Source of the DNA: Bacteriovoracaceae bacterium
GTDB taxonomy: Bacteria > Bdellovibrionota > Bacteriovoracia > Bacteriovoracales > Bacteriovoracaceae
Direction of reading: 5' to 3'
Assembly (NCBI GenBank): GCA_013141065.1
Contig: JABFRR010000016.1
Span: forward strand, 228,595 to 292,594
DNA length: 64,000 bases
Shown: positions 8,284-17,439 of the stretch, in pieces
Layout: each line of letters opens with the position of its first letter
Numbering within the stretch: position 1 is the first letter of the stretch
Position numbers and translations under genes: made by a program
Notes under the pieces: generated by a model
What the model saw: only the letters and a program-made list of their open reading frames with translations
Database searches by the model: none
Told to the model about the DNA's origin: nothing

Positions 8284-9648
8284 TTAACCAATTTCTTTTG
8301 AAACAATGGCCACCAAACGATTGCATTCAGACTCAACCAACTCCGCATTATCCCCTTCAACCATCACTCTTAAAAGTGGTTCAGTTCCTGAATAACGTAA
8401 TAAGACTCGTCCACGTCCATCTAATTTTTTTTCGGCTTCTTTTATAGCATCGTCAATGACTTTAACGGTTTCGATGGGTGGTTTATTTTTAACAACTACA
8501 TTTTTGATATACTGGGGAAAAAGCTCGATTTCTAAAACAAGATCTTTAAGTGCTTTATTGAAATATTTCATGGCCTCAATGACTTTTAAACCACCGAGAG
8601 ATCCATCCCCCGTAGTAGAATGTTTGCTAAATATGATATGTCCTGATGGCTCTCCACCCAAGATACAATTATTAGCGCGCATATACTCTATGATGTACCT
8701 GTCTCCGACTTTCGTACGAAAGAATTTTAAGCCTAAAGATTTAATATAAATTTCTAATCCTAAATTGCTCATGACGGTGCCAACGACTGTATCGCCTTTT
8801 TTTAATTCACCACGGGCCAAAAGTAATTTCGCAAATAAACCAATAATTTTATCACCATCAATTAAGGTGCCCTCTTGGTCGATTACACTGACACGATCGC
8901 CATCTCCGTCAATACAAATTCCAATATCTGCTCGGTAGCGCAGCACTTCTGCTCTGGCCGCTTCAGGGTGAAGAGATCCACAATTTTTATTAATATTTTC
9001 ACCGTTGGGGCTGATGCCAATTGAAAAAACTTCTGCTCCCAATTCTTGAAACATCATTGGAGTCACTTTGTATCCCGCTCCGTTAGCACAATCCAAAACA
9101 ATACGCATTCCATCTAGGTCATAGTCATGGCCAAGGGCCGACTTCACTTGGACAATATAACGACCGTAGACTTCTTTGAGTCTTTCAGCATTTCCAAGTT
9201 GAGAGCCGTATTTAGGTGGCATTAGTTCCGGATGCAAAATAAGATTTTCTAGCTCAAGCTCTACGGAGTCGGGAAGTTTATTGCCTTTTCCATCAAAGAT
9301 TTTAATTCCATTATCTTGAAAATGATTGTGAGAGGCTGAAATCATCACGCCCGCATCTGCTCGCATATTATGGGTGACAAAAGCCACTCCAGGAGTTGGT
9401 AATGGCCCAGTTAAAATGACTTCTCCGCCTTGTGAGCAAACACCAGAAGCAAAGGCCATCTCTAACATATAACAACTCAGCCTAGTGTCTTTGCCGACAA
9501 TAATAATAGGTTTAGTATTACTTGGATTAATTGACTGAAAATAATGAGTCACCGCTCTGCCTAAGGCAGTAGCGACTTCTGCAGTCATTGGGTAAGCATT
9601 GGCCTTGCCGCGAATGCCGTCTGTACCGAAAAGTTTTCTCTCCGTCAT
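8284..9648 (-). CDS. glmM: phosphoglucosamine mutase GlmM
   Basis: Interconverts glucosamine 6-phosphate and glucosamine 1-phosphate on the route to UDP-GlcNAc for peptidoglycan and LPS. The 454-residue protein has the phosphoserine loop ISASHNHF (S106 is the expected phosphorylated residue), the metal-binding DGDGDR motif, the sugar-binding GEPSGH motif and the C-terminal phosphate-binding RYSGTEPLLRVM. GlmM usually reads SHNP at the active site; here it is SHNH. The gene follows cdaR by 28 bases, in the cdaA-cdaR-glmM order well known from Firmicutes, where GlmM binds and restrains CdaA. AAGGA precedes the ATG. Confidence 0.96.
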   Translation of the reverse strand: MTERKLFGTDGIRGKANAYPMTAEVATALGRAVTHYFQSINPSNTKPIIIVGKDTRLSCYMLEMAFASGVCSQGGEVILTGPLPTPGVAFVTHNMRADAGVMISASHNHFQDNGIKIFDGKGNKLPDSVELELENLILHPELMPPKYGSQLGNAERLKEVYGRYIVQVKSALGHDYDLDGMRIVLDCANGAGYKVTPMMFQELGAEVFSIGISPNGENINKNCGSLHPEAARAEVLRYRADIGICIDGDGDRVSVIDQEGTLIDGDKIIGLFAKLLLARGELKKGDTVVGTVMSNLGLEIYIKSLGLKFFRTKVGDRYIIEYMRANNCILGGEPSGHIIFSKHSTTGDGSLGGLKVIEAMKYFNKALKDLVLEIELFPQYIKNVVVKNKPPIETVKVIDDAIKEAEKKLDGRGRVLLRYSGTEPLLRVMVEGDNAELVESECNRLVAIVSKEIG

Positions 9649-9676
9649 AAAACTATCCTTTTAAACAAATCAATTT

Positions 9677-10363
9677 CTATTCGTCTCTTTTCAATAGAGG
9701 ACGTTTAGGAATTGTTTGTTGTATTTTATAAATGACTTTTACTTTAATTTCTTCATCATAAATCAATCTCGGGTCTAGATCTTCAATCGACAAGGTTAAA
9801 CTACCCTCTTCTTTGACAAGTGTCGAAAGATTTATAGGTGTCGAGTCTACCCGGGAGATCTTTTTAATAATATCAATAGGACCTCGCACCAAAATAGATT
9901 GGGGGCTCGTGCTTACTTCCTTAAATTTTTTGTCATATGCGAGATTGCCAATGAATTGGATGCGAATTGGCATTTCCAATTGTGCAATACGGTCAATTTC
10001 AATATTGGCATCTTTTGGATGCATGTCCAGAATATCAACTCCAAAAGGAACATTAATCTGAGAAGGATGATACTGAATTTTAAAATTTTTTCCAAACTTT
10101 TGAAAATAAGGGTTTAAGTCTACAATTAACTTTTCTTTATTGGTAAAAACATTGCCTATAAAAGCTTTTGAACCTTTAAGTTTTAAAGTCAGATGATTTT
10201 CTGTCAGGCTAGAAATTGCAAATCCCTTAGGGAGCAGATATTCAATTTGGATTTTTTTTTCGATTTCAACGGGTTCACTATTTAAAACATAAAACCATAG
10301 AGAAACAGCAAAAAAGATGGCTATAATTTTTAGTGTATGTCTTTGGGCTTTTTCAAGTTTCAA
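9677..10363 (-). CDS. cdaR: CdaR-like YbbR-domain protein, predicted regulator of CdaA
   Basis: A single N-terminal membrane anchor (about 11-28, IIAIFFAVSLWFYVL) is followed by two extracytoplasmic YbbR-type repeats (about 35-120 and 125-210), giving 228 residues. In Firmicutes CdaR proteins sit in the membrane and modulate the diadenylate cyclase CdaA. The gene starts with TTG overlapping the cdaA stop (TTGA), with AAGGA about 10 bases upstream, so the two are translationally coupled. Sequence alone shows the domain type; the regulatory role is inferred from gene order. Confidence 0.85.
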   Translation of the reverse strand: MKLEKAQRHTLKIIAIFFAVSLWFYVLNSEPVEIEKKIQIEYLLPKGFAISSLTENHLTLKLKGSKAFIGNVFTNKEKLIVDLNPYFQKFGKNFKIQYHPSQINVPFGVDILDMHPKDANIEIDRIAQLEMPIRIQFIGNLAYDKKFKEVSTSPQSILVRGPIDIIKKISRVDSTPINLSTLVKEEGSLTLSIEDLDPRLIYDEEIKVKVIYKIQQTIPKRPLLKRDE

Positions 10364-11175
10364 CGGACAATATCCTTGGTCTGGATGGGCCTAAGTGTGC
10401 CATCTAAACTTTCATTACTCCATATGTGACGGAGATATTGGCCCAGCTCTTTTTCTGTTTTACAAAGATAGAATATACCTTCAACACATAGATTGATTTT
10501 ACCACTTTCTTCAGAACATGTGATAACTAATGCATCAGTAATTTCAGTTAATCCTAAAGCTGCGCGGTGCCTGGTTCCCAAATGCCTTTCAATATCAAAA
10601 TTTTTAGACAATGGAAGAAAACAACCGGCCGCACTTAACTTTGAGCTTTGAATGATGATCGCCCCATCGTGAAGTGAGGAGCTTGATTCAAATATTGAGT
10701 AAATAATATCTGAATGTATTCTCGAATCTAAACGAGTCCCGGTATTGACGAAATTGAGCAGGCCATGAGTTCTTTCAATAACAATTAATGCCCCAATTTT
10801 TTCTCTGGAAAGTGCCCCGCAGGCTTCAATGATTTCATCAATTTCAAAATCATGCTCGTCTTTTGAAAATAAAGTCAGAATGTTTCTTTTAGTTCCGACT
10901 GAAGCCAGAGCGCTTCTAAATTGGTCTTGAAATAAAACCACCACAATAATAAAAAATGAATCAAAAAAATGTGCTAGGACCCAATTGAGTGAATAGAGCT
11001 TAAAAGTTATTCCAATCCAAAAAAGGCCAAACAAAAAGCCAAGACCTACTATCATCTGGGCAGCTTTTGTTCCTCTCACAATCAAAAGAAGTTGATAAAT
11101 TAAGACCGCTACGATTAAAATATCGATTAAATCTTTAATATTCAAATGATTAAAGAACGGACTCAAAAAGGACAT
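10360..11175 (-). CDS. cdaA: diadenylate cyclase CdaA
   Basis: Membrane-bound synthase of cyclic di-AMP from two ATP. The 271-residue protein has three N-terminal membrane helices (about 15-33, 38-56, 66-82) followed by a cytoplasmic DAC domain with both catalytic motifs intact: DGA (170-172) and RHRAA (202-206, within GTRHRAALG). It sits upstream of cdaR (4-base overlap) and glmM, the conserved module tying c-di-AMP to cell-wall precursor supply. An AAA+ regulator gene ends 17 bases upstream on the same strand. c-di-AMP usually controls potassium and osmolyte uptake and wall homeostasis; no receptor gene is evident nearby. Confidence 0.95.
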   Translation of the reverse strand: MSFLSPFFNHLNIKDLIDILIVAVLIYQLLLIVRGTKAAQMIVGLGFLFGLFWIGITFKLYSLNWVLAHFFDSFFIIVVVLFQDQFRSALASVGTKRNILTLFSKDEHDFEIDEIIEACGALSREKIGALIVIERTHGLLNFVNTGTRLDSRIHSDIIYSIFESSSSLHDGAIIIQSSKLSAAGCFLPLSKNFDIERHLGTRHRAALGLTEITDALVITCSEESGKINLCVEGIFYLCKTEKELGQYLRHIWSNESLDGTLRPIQTKDIVR

Positions 11176-11192
11176 CTGCTAAACCTTAGCGC

Positions 11193-13163
11193 TTAAGCTG
11201 CACTTAAAAACTCATCATCTTCTTTCATGAACTTTAATCGTTCATCTTCAGAAAGATTGAGAGATTTTAATATATCTGTGCTCATTAGTAATTTTTTACG
11301 TAAAGCCTCTCGGCTAATTCCCATCGCTTTAGCCGCTTTGGATTTATTTCCATTACAGCGTCTGATTTCAGAGTGAATCATTTCTCTTTCCACTAAAGAC
11401 ATTCGATCTTTTAATGAAATATTATGATCACTGACAAATGGAAGATCACCAAACATTCTTTTCTTTTCAGAAAGATCAACTAATGGCGAAGCGGAATCTT
11501 CAATTTCAATATCAGTAATAATATGGGTCTTTGGATTGTATAATACTGCTCGCTCGACACAGAGGCGAAGTTCTTTAACGTTTCCTGGCCAATCATATTT
11601 TTTTAATTTTTCCATTAATTTAGGCGCAAAAGCTTTGAGTAAAAGACCTTCTTTTTTGCACTCTGCTTTTAAAAAGTAATCTACTAATAACTCAATGTCA
11701 TCAGCTCGTCTTCTTAAAGGTTCCATAAAAACTGTAGCTTTTGAAAGATGTTCATAAAGCTCACGGTCAAATTCGCCATTTGATGCTAGTAAACCAAGGT
11801 CTCTGGTTGAAGTCGCAATGATTCTTACATCTAATGTAAATTTTGTATCTGTAATATGACGAGTTTTAAAAACTTCCATTAAAGCTTTTTGGTGTTTTAA
11901 AGAAAGCCCCCAAATTTCATGCAAATGGACAGTTCCCCCCTGACAGGTGATCAGTTTACATTCTTTTTCATCTGGCCCAAAAAGCATTTTACCAACTGCA
12001 TCTTGATCCTTGTCACTACAGTGAACAATCTCAAAACCTTTTAAGCCTCTTTGTCCTTCAATATGAAGTATTTTCGCATATAACGATTTCCCAACTCCAC
12101 GTTCACCTGAAATGAGAACAGGTGCTTCAATATCTTTTAATTTTACAATTGTGCTTCGTAAACTTGCCACATGAGGAACACGTCCGATGAAAGCATTTTT
12201 TCTGTCAAAAGGATTACTAAAACGTCTTATAAGAGATTTATCAGACATCGGGGTAAAATTATAGAATGCCGATGAAAAGATTAGAGACAAAACTTTCATG
12301 GTTTTTTCGTCTTCAATAGTAAAACGATCTTCATTTCGTTTATTTAAAACTTCAATGACACCAATAATTTTATCTTCTCTATTATGTATCGGATGACAAA
12401 TAATTGATCTTGTTTCAAATCCATATTTTTTATCAAATGCTTCGTTAAAGCGCGTACTATCATGAACTGTATCAATATTGAGCGCGACTCCTGTCGTAAA
12501 AACAGAACCTGCGATCCCAACGCGGTAATCAAACTTAAGCTGTTCTTTTCTTATCCCTAGAGCACAAATAGCTTCTAGCTCATTAGTCTCAGGATTGATG
12601 AGAAACAATGACGCTCGTTGAGCATTTAAAATTCGAATAACTTCTTCAAGCATCGACTCAATAAATCCTTCTTTATCTCCGAAATGAGTTATGTCTTTAA
12701 AAAGTGAAAGGAGTAGAGAAAATATTTCGAATCCGTCAGTCGCCTTGGTGTATCTTTCTTTAATGGCCGAATCAACTAAGCAATTTTTTAGTCTTTCAGA
12801 AGAAAATCCTAATATATAATGTTCAAGAAATTTTGAAATACTTTTATCTTCGTCGATTTCAAGTCCATAAATAATTTTTTGGTCATCTAAAGTCTGAGAA
12901 AAAGCCCTTACAACTTTTCCAGTAAGATCAAGATGATGTTTCTTGAATTGTAGTGATATAGTGAGTTCTTTACCAACTGAAATTCTCTCAGCAGTTGCAA
13001 AGCCAAGACCTGTAAGAGATATATCTAAAAGTTTTGCATCATTTATGTATTCTAATGGTGCACGATCACGGGATATCTGCACCAAAAATCTCAGATCATC
13101 CGCATCTTCAACAGGAATTCTGAATGATTGATAGAACTTAAATTCAGAAAAACTTGCTAGCAT
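11193..13163 (-). CDS. PilZ-GAF-AAA+-Fis regulator, degenerate sigma-54 activator type
   Basis: A 656-residue multidomain protein. An N-terminal PilZ-like domain (about 15-118; DISLTGLGF resembles the DxSxxG motif) is followed by a GAF domain (about 160-305), an AAA+ domain of the sigma-54 activator class (about 322-545) and a Fis-type helix-turn-helix (about 600-625, NGNKSKAAKAMGISREALRKKL region). Walker A is GERGVGKS (353-360). The GAFTGA loop that contacts sigma-54 is absent: the sequence passes from MLFGPDEKE straight to CQGGTVHLHEI. The Walker B aspartate is replaced (HLHEI, not LDEI). It probably binds DNA and a small ligand, but should not open sigma-54 promoters in the usual way. GGAG precedes the ATG. 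It heads the run into cdaA. Confidence 0.85.
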   Translation of the reverse strand: MLASFSEFKFYQSFRIPVEDADDLRFLVQISRDRAPLEYINDAKLLDISLTGLGFATAERISVGKELTISLQFKKHHLDLTGKVVRAFSQTLDDQKIIYGLEIDEDKSISKFLEHYILGFSSERLKNCLVDSAIKERYTKATDGFEIFSLLLSLFKDITHFGDKEGFIESMLEEVIRILNAQRASLFLINPETNELEAICALGIRKEQLKFDYRVGIAGSVFTTGVALNIDTVHDSTRFNEAFDKKYGFETRSIICHPIHNREDKIIGVIEVLNKRNEDRFTIEDEKTMKVLSLIFSSAFYNFTPMSDKSLIRRFSNPFDRKNAFIGRVPHVASLRSTIVKLKDIEAPVLISGERGVGKSLYAKILHIEGQRGLKGFEIVHCSDKDQDAVGKMLFGPDEKECKLITCQGGTVHLHEIWGLSLKHQKALMEVFKTRHITDTKFTLDVRIIATSTRDLGLLASNGEFDRELYEHLSKATVFMEPLRRRADDIELLVDYFLKAECKKEGLLLKAFAPKLMEKLKKYDWPGNVKELRLCVERAVLYNPKTHIITDIEIEDSASPLVDLSEKKRMFGDLPFVSDHNISLKDRMSLVEREMIHSEIRRCNGNKSKAAKAMGISREALRKKLLMSTDILKSLNLSEDERLKFMKEDDEFLSAA

Positions 13164-13259
13164 GTTAAACTCCTAAACTATACAAATAAGCTCAAAGTTC
13201 ATATCGACCAAATTTAAGAAAATCTTGAATTTTGTGCCAATAATAATTTGTAGATCAAC

Positions 13260-14270
13260 TTAGTTAGGTTTAAGCCTTGAATTTTCCACACTTGGAATTT
13301 CATCTGGTACAGGAGATTTGGCAACATCCTGTTGCCTGACATTGTGAACGATAACTTTATGCATGGCCCCTTTAAAAAGTGACCAGTACTCGGCATTTTT
13401 TCTAGCATCCGAAGAAGGAAGCTCCAAAGTATAAGTAGGAATATTCCTTTCTTGACCGGCCCAATTTCCCAGTGAACCTGGAAAAAAAGGGTAATCCTTT
13501 ATATTGTATCCGTCAGCATCTTTACTCATTTGTATGAGAAGCTCTTGGGCCTTACCACCATCTGCTCCTCCATTCACTGGGTGCATTGGCCCATCATAAT
13601 CAAGAACGGTTAATGGAGAATGAACTGAAACTATTTTATCTGGATTAAAACGTTTGATTAAATTTACTTGGAAAATAACTTCGGGTTCGCTATTAGGTTT
13701 TAGACCTGGATTTCTTCGAGGCTCTTTTTTAAACTTTTGAAGCCAAATTTTTCTCGCTTCGAGCATCCAGTCTGAAGTCGGAAAATTGCGATTTGGATCT
13801 ATTCCTCTAGCGTTAACTCTGGTTGGTCTTTTTTTAAAAAAAGAATCTGGATTTACTAGTGGAGAAACCAAGACAACTTTATTTTTAAATTCTTCACGAA
13901 GTTTACTATCTTTATTTTCTGGCGAATAAGCGTCTCTTAAATAATACATAAGATCAAAACAAAATTTTATCGGTGTAATCTCATCACCATGAACACCACA
14001 CATGACAATCGTGACATCTTTATCTTTAAAGCTAGGAAGATCTTCATCTGAAACATCGCCGAAAGTTGTCCACATCAATGGATCCCCTAAGACAGAATTT
14101 CGGTAGTGAAGCCAATTAAAATCTTCACACTGGCTTTTTTCCCAACCATATTTTTTAAAGCTTTTATCGAGCTTTTCACAATAGGCTTTGATAATAGCAG
14201 GCTGCTCAATTCCAAAAGAATTGAGAGAAAAAATTAAGCAAATAAGGATAAGGACATGACCAAGTTTCAT
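13260..14270 (-). CDS. exported M14-family zinc carboxypeptidase
   Basis: A 336-residue protein with an N-terminal signal peptide (about 1-20) and an M14 peptidase fold. The zinc ligands are visible as H94 and E97 in GVHGDE and H217 in VSVHSP, the substrate-binding segment as GIDPNRNFP (157-165), and the catalytic glutamate as E283 in YTLELP. The family includes MpaA, which trims murein tripeptides, and digestive carboxypeptidases. A role in degrading cell-wall peptides or imported prey protein in the periplasm or outside is an inference. It is transcribed on its own, 96 bases upstream of the regulator gene and divergent from the ATP-grasp gene. Confidence 0.85.
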   Translation of the reverse strand: MKLGHVLILICLIFSLNSFGIEQPAIIKAYCEKLDKSFKKYGWEKSQCEDFNWLHYRNSVLGDPLMWTTFGDVSDEDLPSFKDKDVTIVMCGVHGDEITPIKFCFDLMYYLRDAYSPENKDSKLREEFKNKVVLVSPLVNPDSFFKKRPTRVNARGIDPNRNFPTSDWMLEARKIWLQKFKKEPRRNPGLKPNSEPEVIFQVNLIKRFNPDKIVSVHSPLTVLDYDGPMHPVNGGADGGKAQELLIQMSKDADGYNIKDYPFFPGSLGNWAGQERNIPTYTLELPSSDARKNAEYWSLFKGAMHKVIVHNVRQQDVAKSPVPDEIPSVENSRLKPN

Positions 14271-14328
14271 AGTAGGTGTTATTATAGTCGCTAAGGATTT
14301 AATATATCAATGAAATTAGTGAGTTAAT

Positions 14329-15234
14329 ATGGCAAAAAAGATCAAAGAAAATACCAAAACTAAGCAGATTGTGATTTCTGCTCAGTCCCCGGAACTTTAT
14401 ACAATAAAAAGACTTTTAGCCGAGAGCTTAAAACTCAACTACTCCAGTGAGTATATCAACCCTTATCAGTTTTCTTTTTCCTTACAAAATTCACCACAAC
14501 TCAATTTTTCAAGTACAGAAAAAGAATCTTCAATCTATTTTCATCGTACAACAGGTGTTAACTACGATGATTTTGACTTAGTCGTATCAAAACACTTCGA
14601 CATGATGAACTTCAAAGTCACAAATCCAATTGAATCTCTCGCTCTCTTTAGAACAAAAGATCAACAGGCGCTATTTTTTAAACTGCATAATATACCTTTT
14701 ATCCCAACTTTATTTTTTCGCGGGGACATACACTCTACATTAATTGCAGATATAGATAAGCTTGCTGGTAAATCTCATACCTACGTTTTAAAAATGAGTC
14801 GAGGCAACGGTGGTATCGGTGTCAATATCATTAACGGACAAAGGTCCCTTTTAAGTCTGCTAGAAACGTTTCGTGGGCTCAAAGATCAAAAAATGCTCAT
14901 TCAGCCTTTTATTCCTCACAAGAAAGAATGGCGAATTCTCATCATCAAAGGCGAAATTCACGCCTGTATTGAAAAAACGATTAATCCAGATGACTTCAGA
15001 GGAAACTCGAAAAAATCAGTGGGAAAATTTATTGTAAAACCCAACCAAGCATTACGAGACCTGGCGCTCAGGGCCTTTAATGCCAGTCAATTGGATTATG
15101 CCGGAATTGATATTTTACTCAATTCTCATACAGAAGAATTCATTGTGTGTGAAATTAATGCCATTCCCGGCTTTGAGCAAGTAGAGAAATTATCAAAGCT
15201 TAACATCGCCAAAGAAATACTTACTCACATTTAA
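14329..15234 (+). CDS. RimK-like ATP-grasp ligase
   Basis: A 301-residue ATP-grasp enzyme of the RimK/LysX type, which joins an amino acid to a carboxyl group using ATP. Recognisable parts are the nucleotide-binding lysine and glycine-rich loop in LKMSRGNGGIGV (154-165), EWRILIIKG (200-208) and the metal-binding acidic residues near YAGIDILL (D261) and VCEINAIPGF (E275, N277). The first 100 residues form a less conserved pre-ATP-grasp domain. The true substrate (ribosomal protein S6, a carrier protein or a small peptide) cannot be told. It is divergent from the M14 peptidase gene, and its last 14 bases overlap the convergent downstream gene. Confidence 0.8.
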   Translation: MAKKIKENTKTKQIVISAQSPELYTIKRLLAESLKLNYSSEYINPYQFSFSLQNSPQLNFSSTEKESSIYFHRTTGVNYDDFDLVVSKHFDMMNFKVTNPIESLALFRTKDQQALFFKLHNIPFIPTLFFRGDIHSTLIADIDKLAGKSHTYVLKMSRGNGGIGVNIINGQRSLLSLLETFRGLKDQKMLIQPFIPHKKEWRILIIKGEIHACIEKTINPDDFRGNSKKSVGKFIVKPNQALRDLALRAFNASQLDYAGIDILLNSHTEEFIVCEINAIPGFEQVEKLSKLNIAKEILTHI

Positions 15235-16204
15235 TGGCGGGACTTAATAGCTGTGATTTGCGATCAAATTTTGGATTTTTTATTAAGAATTTCTCGATCA
15301 TTTCATCATTAAAGTTTTTTTGCACTCGTGGCCCATAACTTTTAGATCGAGCAATAAAATTTTCATTACTTCTATTAACACAATATCCTTTAATAATTTC
15401 AACTTTCATTTTTCGCCACATACGCTTTGACCAAAGACTTACATTGTAGGCTTCATCATATTTAGGGTTCACGTATTGTTTAATATCAAAAAGATTTTTA
15501 GGATTATGAATCCACTCACCATTTTGTTTTGCGAGATGTGGTTGACTTCCTTCGCACATATTTCGACCGAACATCAGCCCTTGGTAGTTGGCCTCTAAGT
15601 CACCATAAGAAAGTGTTCCCCCTACGGTGTATCCTAAAATGGCTACTTCTTGTTTATATCCTTTAAATATTGCAATTTCAGTCGACTTTTCTAAAGTGTT
15701 TCCATCATTTAAGGCTTCTAGAAAATTTTTATAATAAGCTTTACCGACAATTGAGAAATGCCCAATCTTATCCGTTCCCATATAGATGCCATCTACATTT
15801 ATTGAGCGTGCCACTCCTACAATATTGACTGGAAAAGGACGATTTTTATAAATTGAATCTTCACGGTATTTTTTTTCTTCTAGTGTGTCTTCAGGAAAGC
15901 GATCGACTGAAGGATCATCTTGAGTAAATTTACTTACCTTACTGAACGTTCTATCTTTTGTGTAGGCCTTTAAATTGAACTCACCTAAAACTTGGACTAA
16001 AACTTCACTGGCGACATCTCGGCATTCAAACGTTTTTTTACTGTTATTAATTTTATTTAAAGCTAATTCAATTCTTTGGTGAAAATATCCGTTTAATTCA
16101 GCAGCTGAGTCGCGAATAACCGCATCTCGAGCATAAAATTGATCTGTTTCCGCTGCTAATAATTGAGCTGGAAGTACTAGCGAGATAATCCAAAAAAATT
16201 TCAT
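15221..16204 (-). CDS. exported protein of unknown function with a DKIGHF motif
   Basis: A 327-residue protein with a signal peptide (about 1-18, cleavage near LLAAE). The only notable motif is MGTDKIGHF (about 142-150) followed by GGTLSYGDLEANYQG, a pattern of Asp/His and glycine residues reminiscent of small membrane-associated families such as DUF2279, but the match is not secure. Several cysteines (in TFECRD, NMCEG, GYCVN, IKCE) could form disulfides in the periplasm. AAGGT supports the ATG. It lies 14 bases downstream of the alpha/beta hydrolase gene on the same strand, so the two are probably co-transcribed. Confidence 0.75.
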   Translation of the reverse strand: MKFFWIISLVLPAQLLAAETDQFYARDAVIRDSAAELNGYFHQRIELALNKINNSKKTFECRDVASEVLVQVLGEFNLKAYTKDRTFSKVSKFTQDDPSVDRFPEDTLEEKKYREDSIYKNRPFPVNIVGVARSINVDGIYMGTDKIGHFSIVGKAYYKNFLEALNDGNTLEKSTEIAIFKGYKQEVAILGYTVGGTLSYGDLEANYQGLMFGRNMCEGSQPHLAKQNGEWIHNPKNLFDIKQYVNPKYDEAYNVSLWSKRMWRKMKVEIIKGYCVNRSNENFIARSKSYGPRVQKNFNDEMIEKFLIKNPKFDRKSQLLSPAIKCE

Positions 16205-16218
16205 AGTGACCTTAAAAC

Positions 16219-17163
16219 TTATTCGAGTGAAGCTAAAAAACCATCAAGGTTAGAAAGCAAATCTTCGATATGAGGATTTAAGTTACCTGTAGCATTTATT
16301 TTTTTCATTGGTAAGTCTCTATGAAGAGTTACCGAATTTTTTTCAGGGTTTGTATAAAGGATGACTCTGTCTTGCTCAATATTGATTAGGCCCGCAACTG
16401 TGATCGCATAGTCATTTTCAATAGTTGTATCTGCATCAGTCAAAAACATCATTTTAGGAAGCTTTATTAAAGTAGCACTTGCATCTTTGGTTACATTCTT
16501 TTTTAAGTGCTTAAGTAATGTATGGGCCTGGTAAGTCTGATTAAGAGCGATGTCAGGATAAAAATGCTCTGCTTCTGGAATACCTTTTTCGATTGAATAT
16601 TTTACGTGTCTTAAAATTCTAGAAGTTGGAGCTGCCCAACCGTGAATCATTTTAAAAAGTGGAGCTAATAATACTAGAGAAGTGATTTTCCCTTCATAAC
16701 GATTGGCCGTATCAAGTGCCAGAGCACCACCAAGTGAAAAACCGACAAGGGCCACTTTTTGTGTATCACTTAACTTAAAAGCCACTTCCATCAGCTTATC
16801 AATATCTGCTCTCCAATCAGCTAGTTTAACATTTGATCTGATATCGTGTCTGTAAGCTGGAAGCAGTCCGTGATCACGTAGAAGTACAGTTACGACGTTA
16901 TAACCACGCTTATAATAAACGGCCGAAGCTTCTTTTAGTGATCCGGGTGAATCAGATAGGCCATGAAGCATAACGACTGTTGGAGCTAATTTATCTTGAG
17001 ATAAAATAAACGGACGACTTCCCTCTTTGACGTTGTCAATTCGTTCACTAGTCAGTGAGTGAAATTGCGAGAGAGTTTCACTATATTCTTGGCCTATATC
17101 GGCAAGTAATGTCTGTGAGAAAATTAGTGAAATGAGAAGCACAATCTTTGAAATTCTTTTCAT
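16219..17163 (-). CDS. exported alpha/beta hydrolase
   Basis: A 314-residue serine hydrolase with a signal peptide (about 1-21). The oxyanion region VVMLHGLSDSPGS (63-75) and the nucleophile elbow GFSLGG (S143) are clear; the acid is probably D243 or D245 in LTDADT and the base H281. The closest general type is the lysophospholipase/monoacylglycerol lipase (serine aminopeptidase) group, so a lipid or ester substrate in the periplasm or outside the cell is plausible but not shown. AAGGA lies upstream of the ATG. The insertion sequence begins 43 bases upstream of this start and may have separated the gene from its original promoter region. Confidence 0.82.
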   Translation of the reverse strand: MKRISKIVLLISLIFSQTLLADIGQEYSETLSQFHSLTSERIDNVKEGSRPFILSQDKLAPTVVMLHGLSDSPGSLKEASAVYYKRGYNVVTVLLRDHGLLPAYRHDIRSNVKLADWRADIDKLMEVAFKLSDTQKVALVGFSLGGALALDTANRYEGKITSLVLLAPLFKMIHGWAAPTSRILRHVKYSIEKGIPEAEHFYPDIALNQTYQAHTLLKHLKKNVTKDASATLIKLPKMMFLTDADTTIENDYAITVAGLINIEQDRVILYTNPEKNSVTLHRDLPMKKINATGNLNPHIEDLLSNLDGFLASLE

Positions 17164-17206
17164 ATTCTATCCTTATCATTGAGAGATTTATCTCCTAAGA
17201 ATAACC

Positions 17207-17232
17207 GTTAGTGTCCCGTTTTGTGTGGGATC
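17207..17232 (+). repeat. left terminal inverted repeat of the insertion sequence
   Basis: Starts GTTAGTGTCCCGTTTTGTG. It matches the reverse complement of 18749-18774 at about 23 of 26 positions. Confidence 0.88.
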
Positions 17233-17371
17233 ACAGTTGTTGTTTAGTTCAATTGGGATCAATTTAGCAGGTCTAGAAAAATTCGCAAGAGGGCCCTGTA
17301 GCAATTACACGGCTCAAAAAAAAGGCAATTTAAAGCTTGGAATATTCATTAATTGAGGAGCCTTAGTAGAT

Positions 17372-17439
17372 ATAGCATTCCTTATCCATTAAACTTTTAT
17401 TCGACTAAAAACTCAAACTTAACAGCAAAGGAATGCTAT
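17372..17439 (+). promoter_or_regulatory. stem-loop able to hide the transposase start
   Basis: ATAGCATTCCTT (17372-17383) is perfectly complementary to AAGGAATGCTAT (17428-17439). The second arm contains the AAGGA ribosome binding site and the first two bases of the transposase ATG. In a transcript that reads through from outside, the 12-bp stem (44-base loop) would block initiation; a transcript starting inside the loop would escape. Confidence 0.6.
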
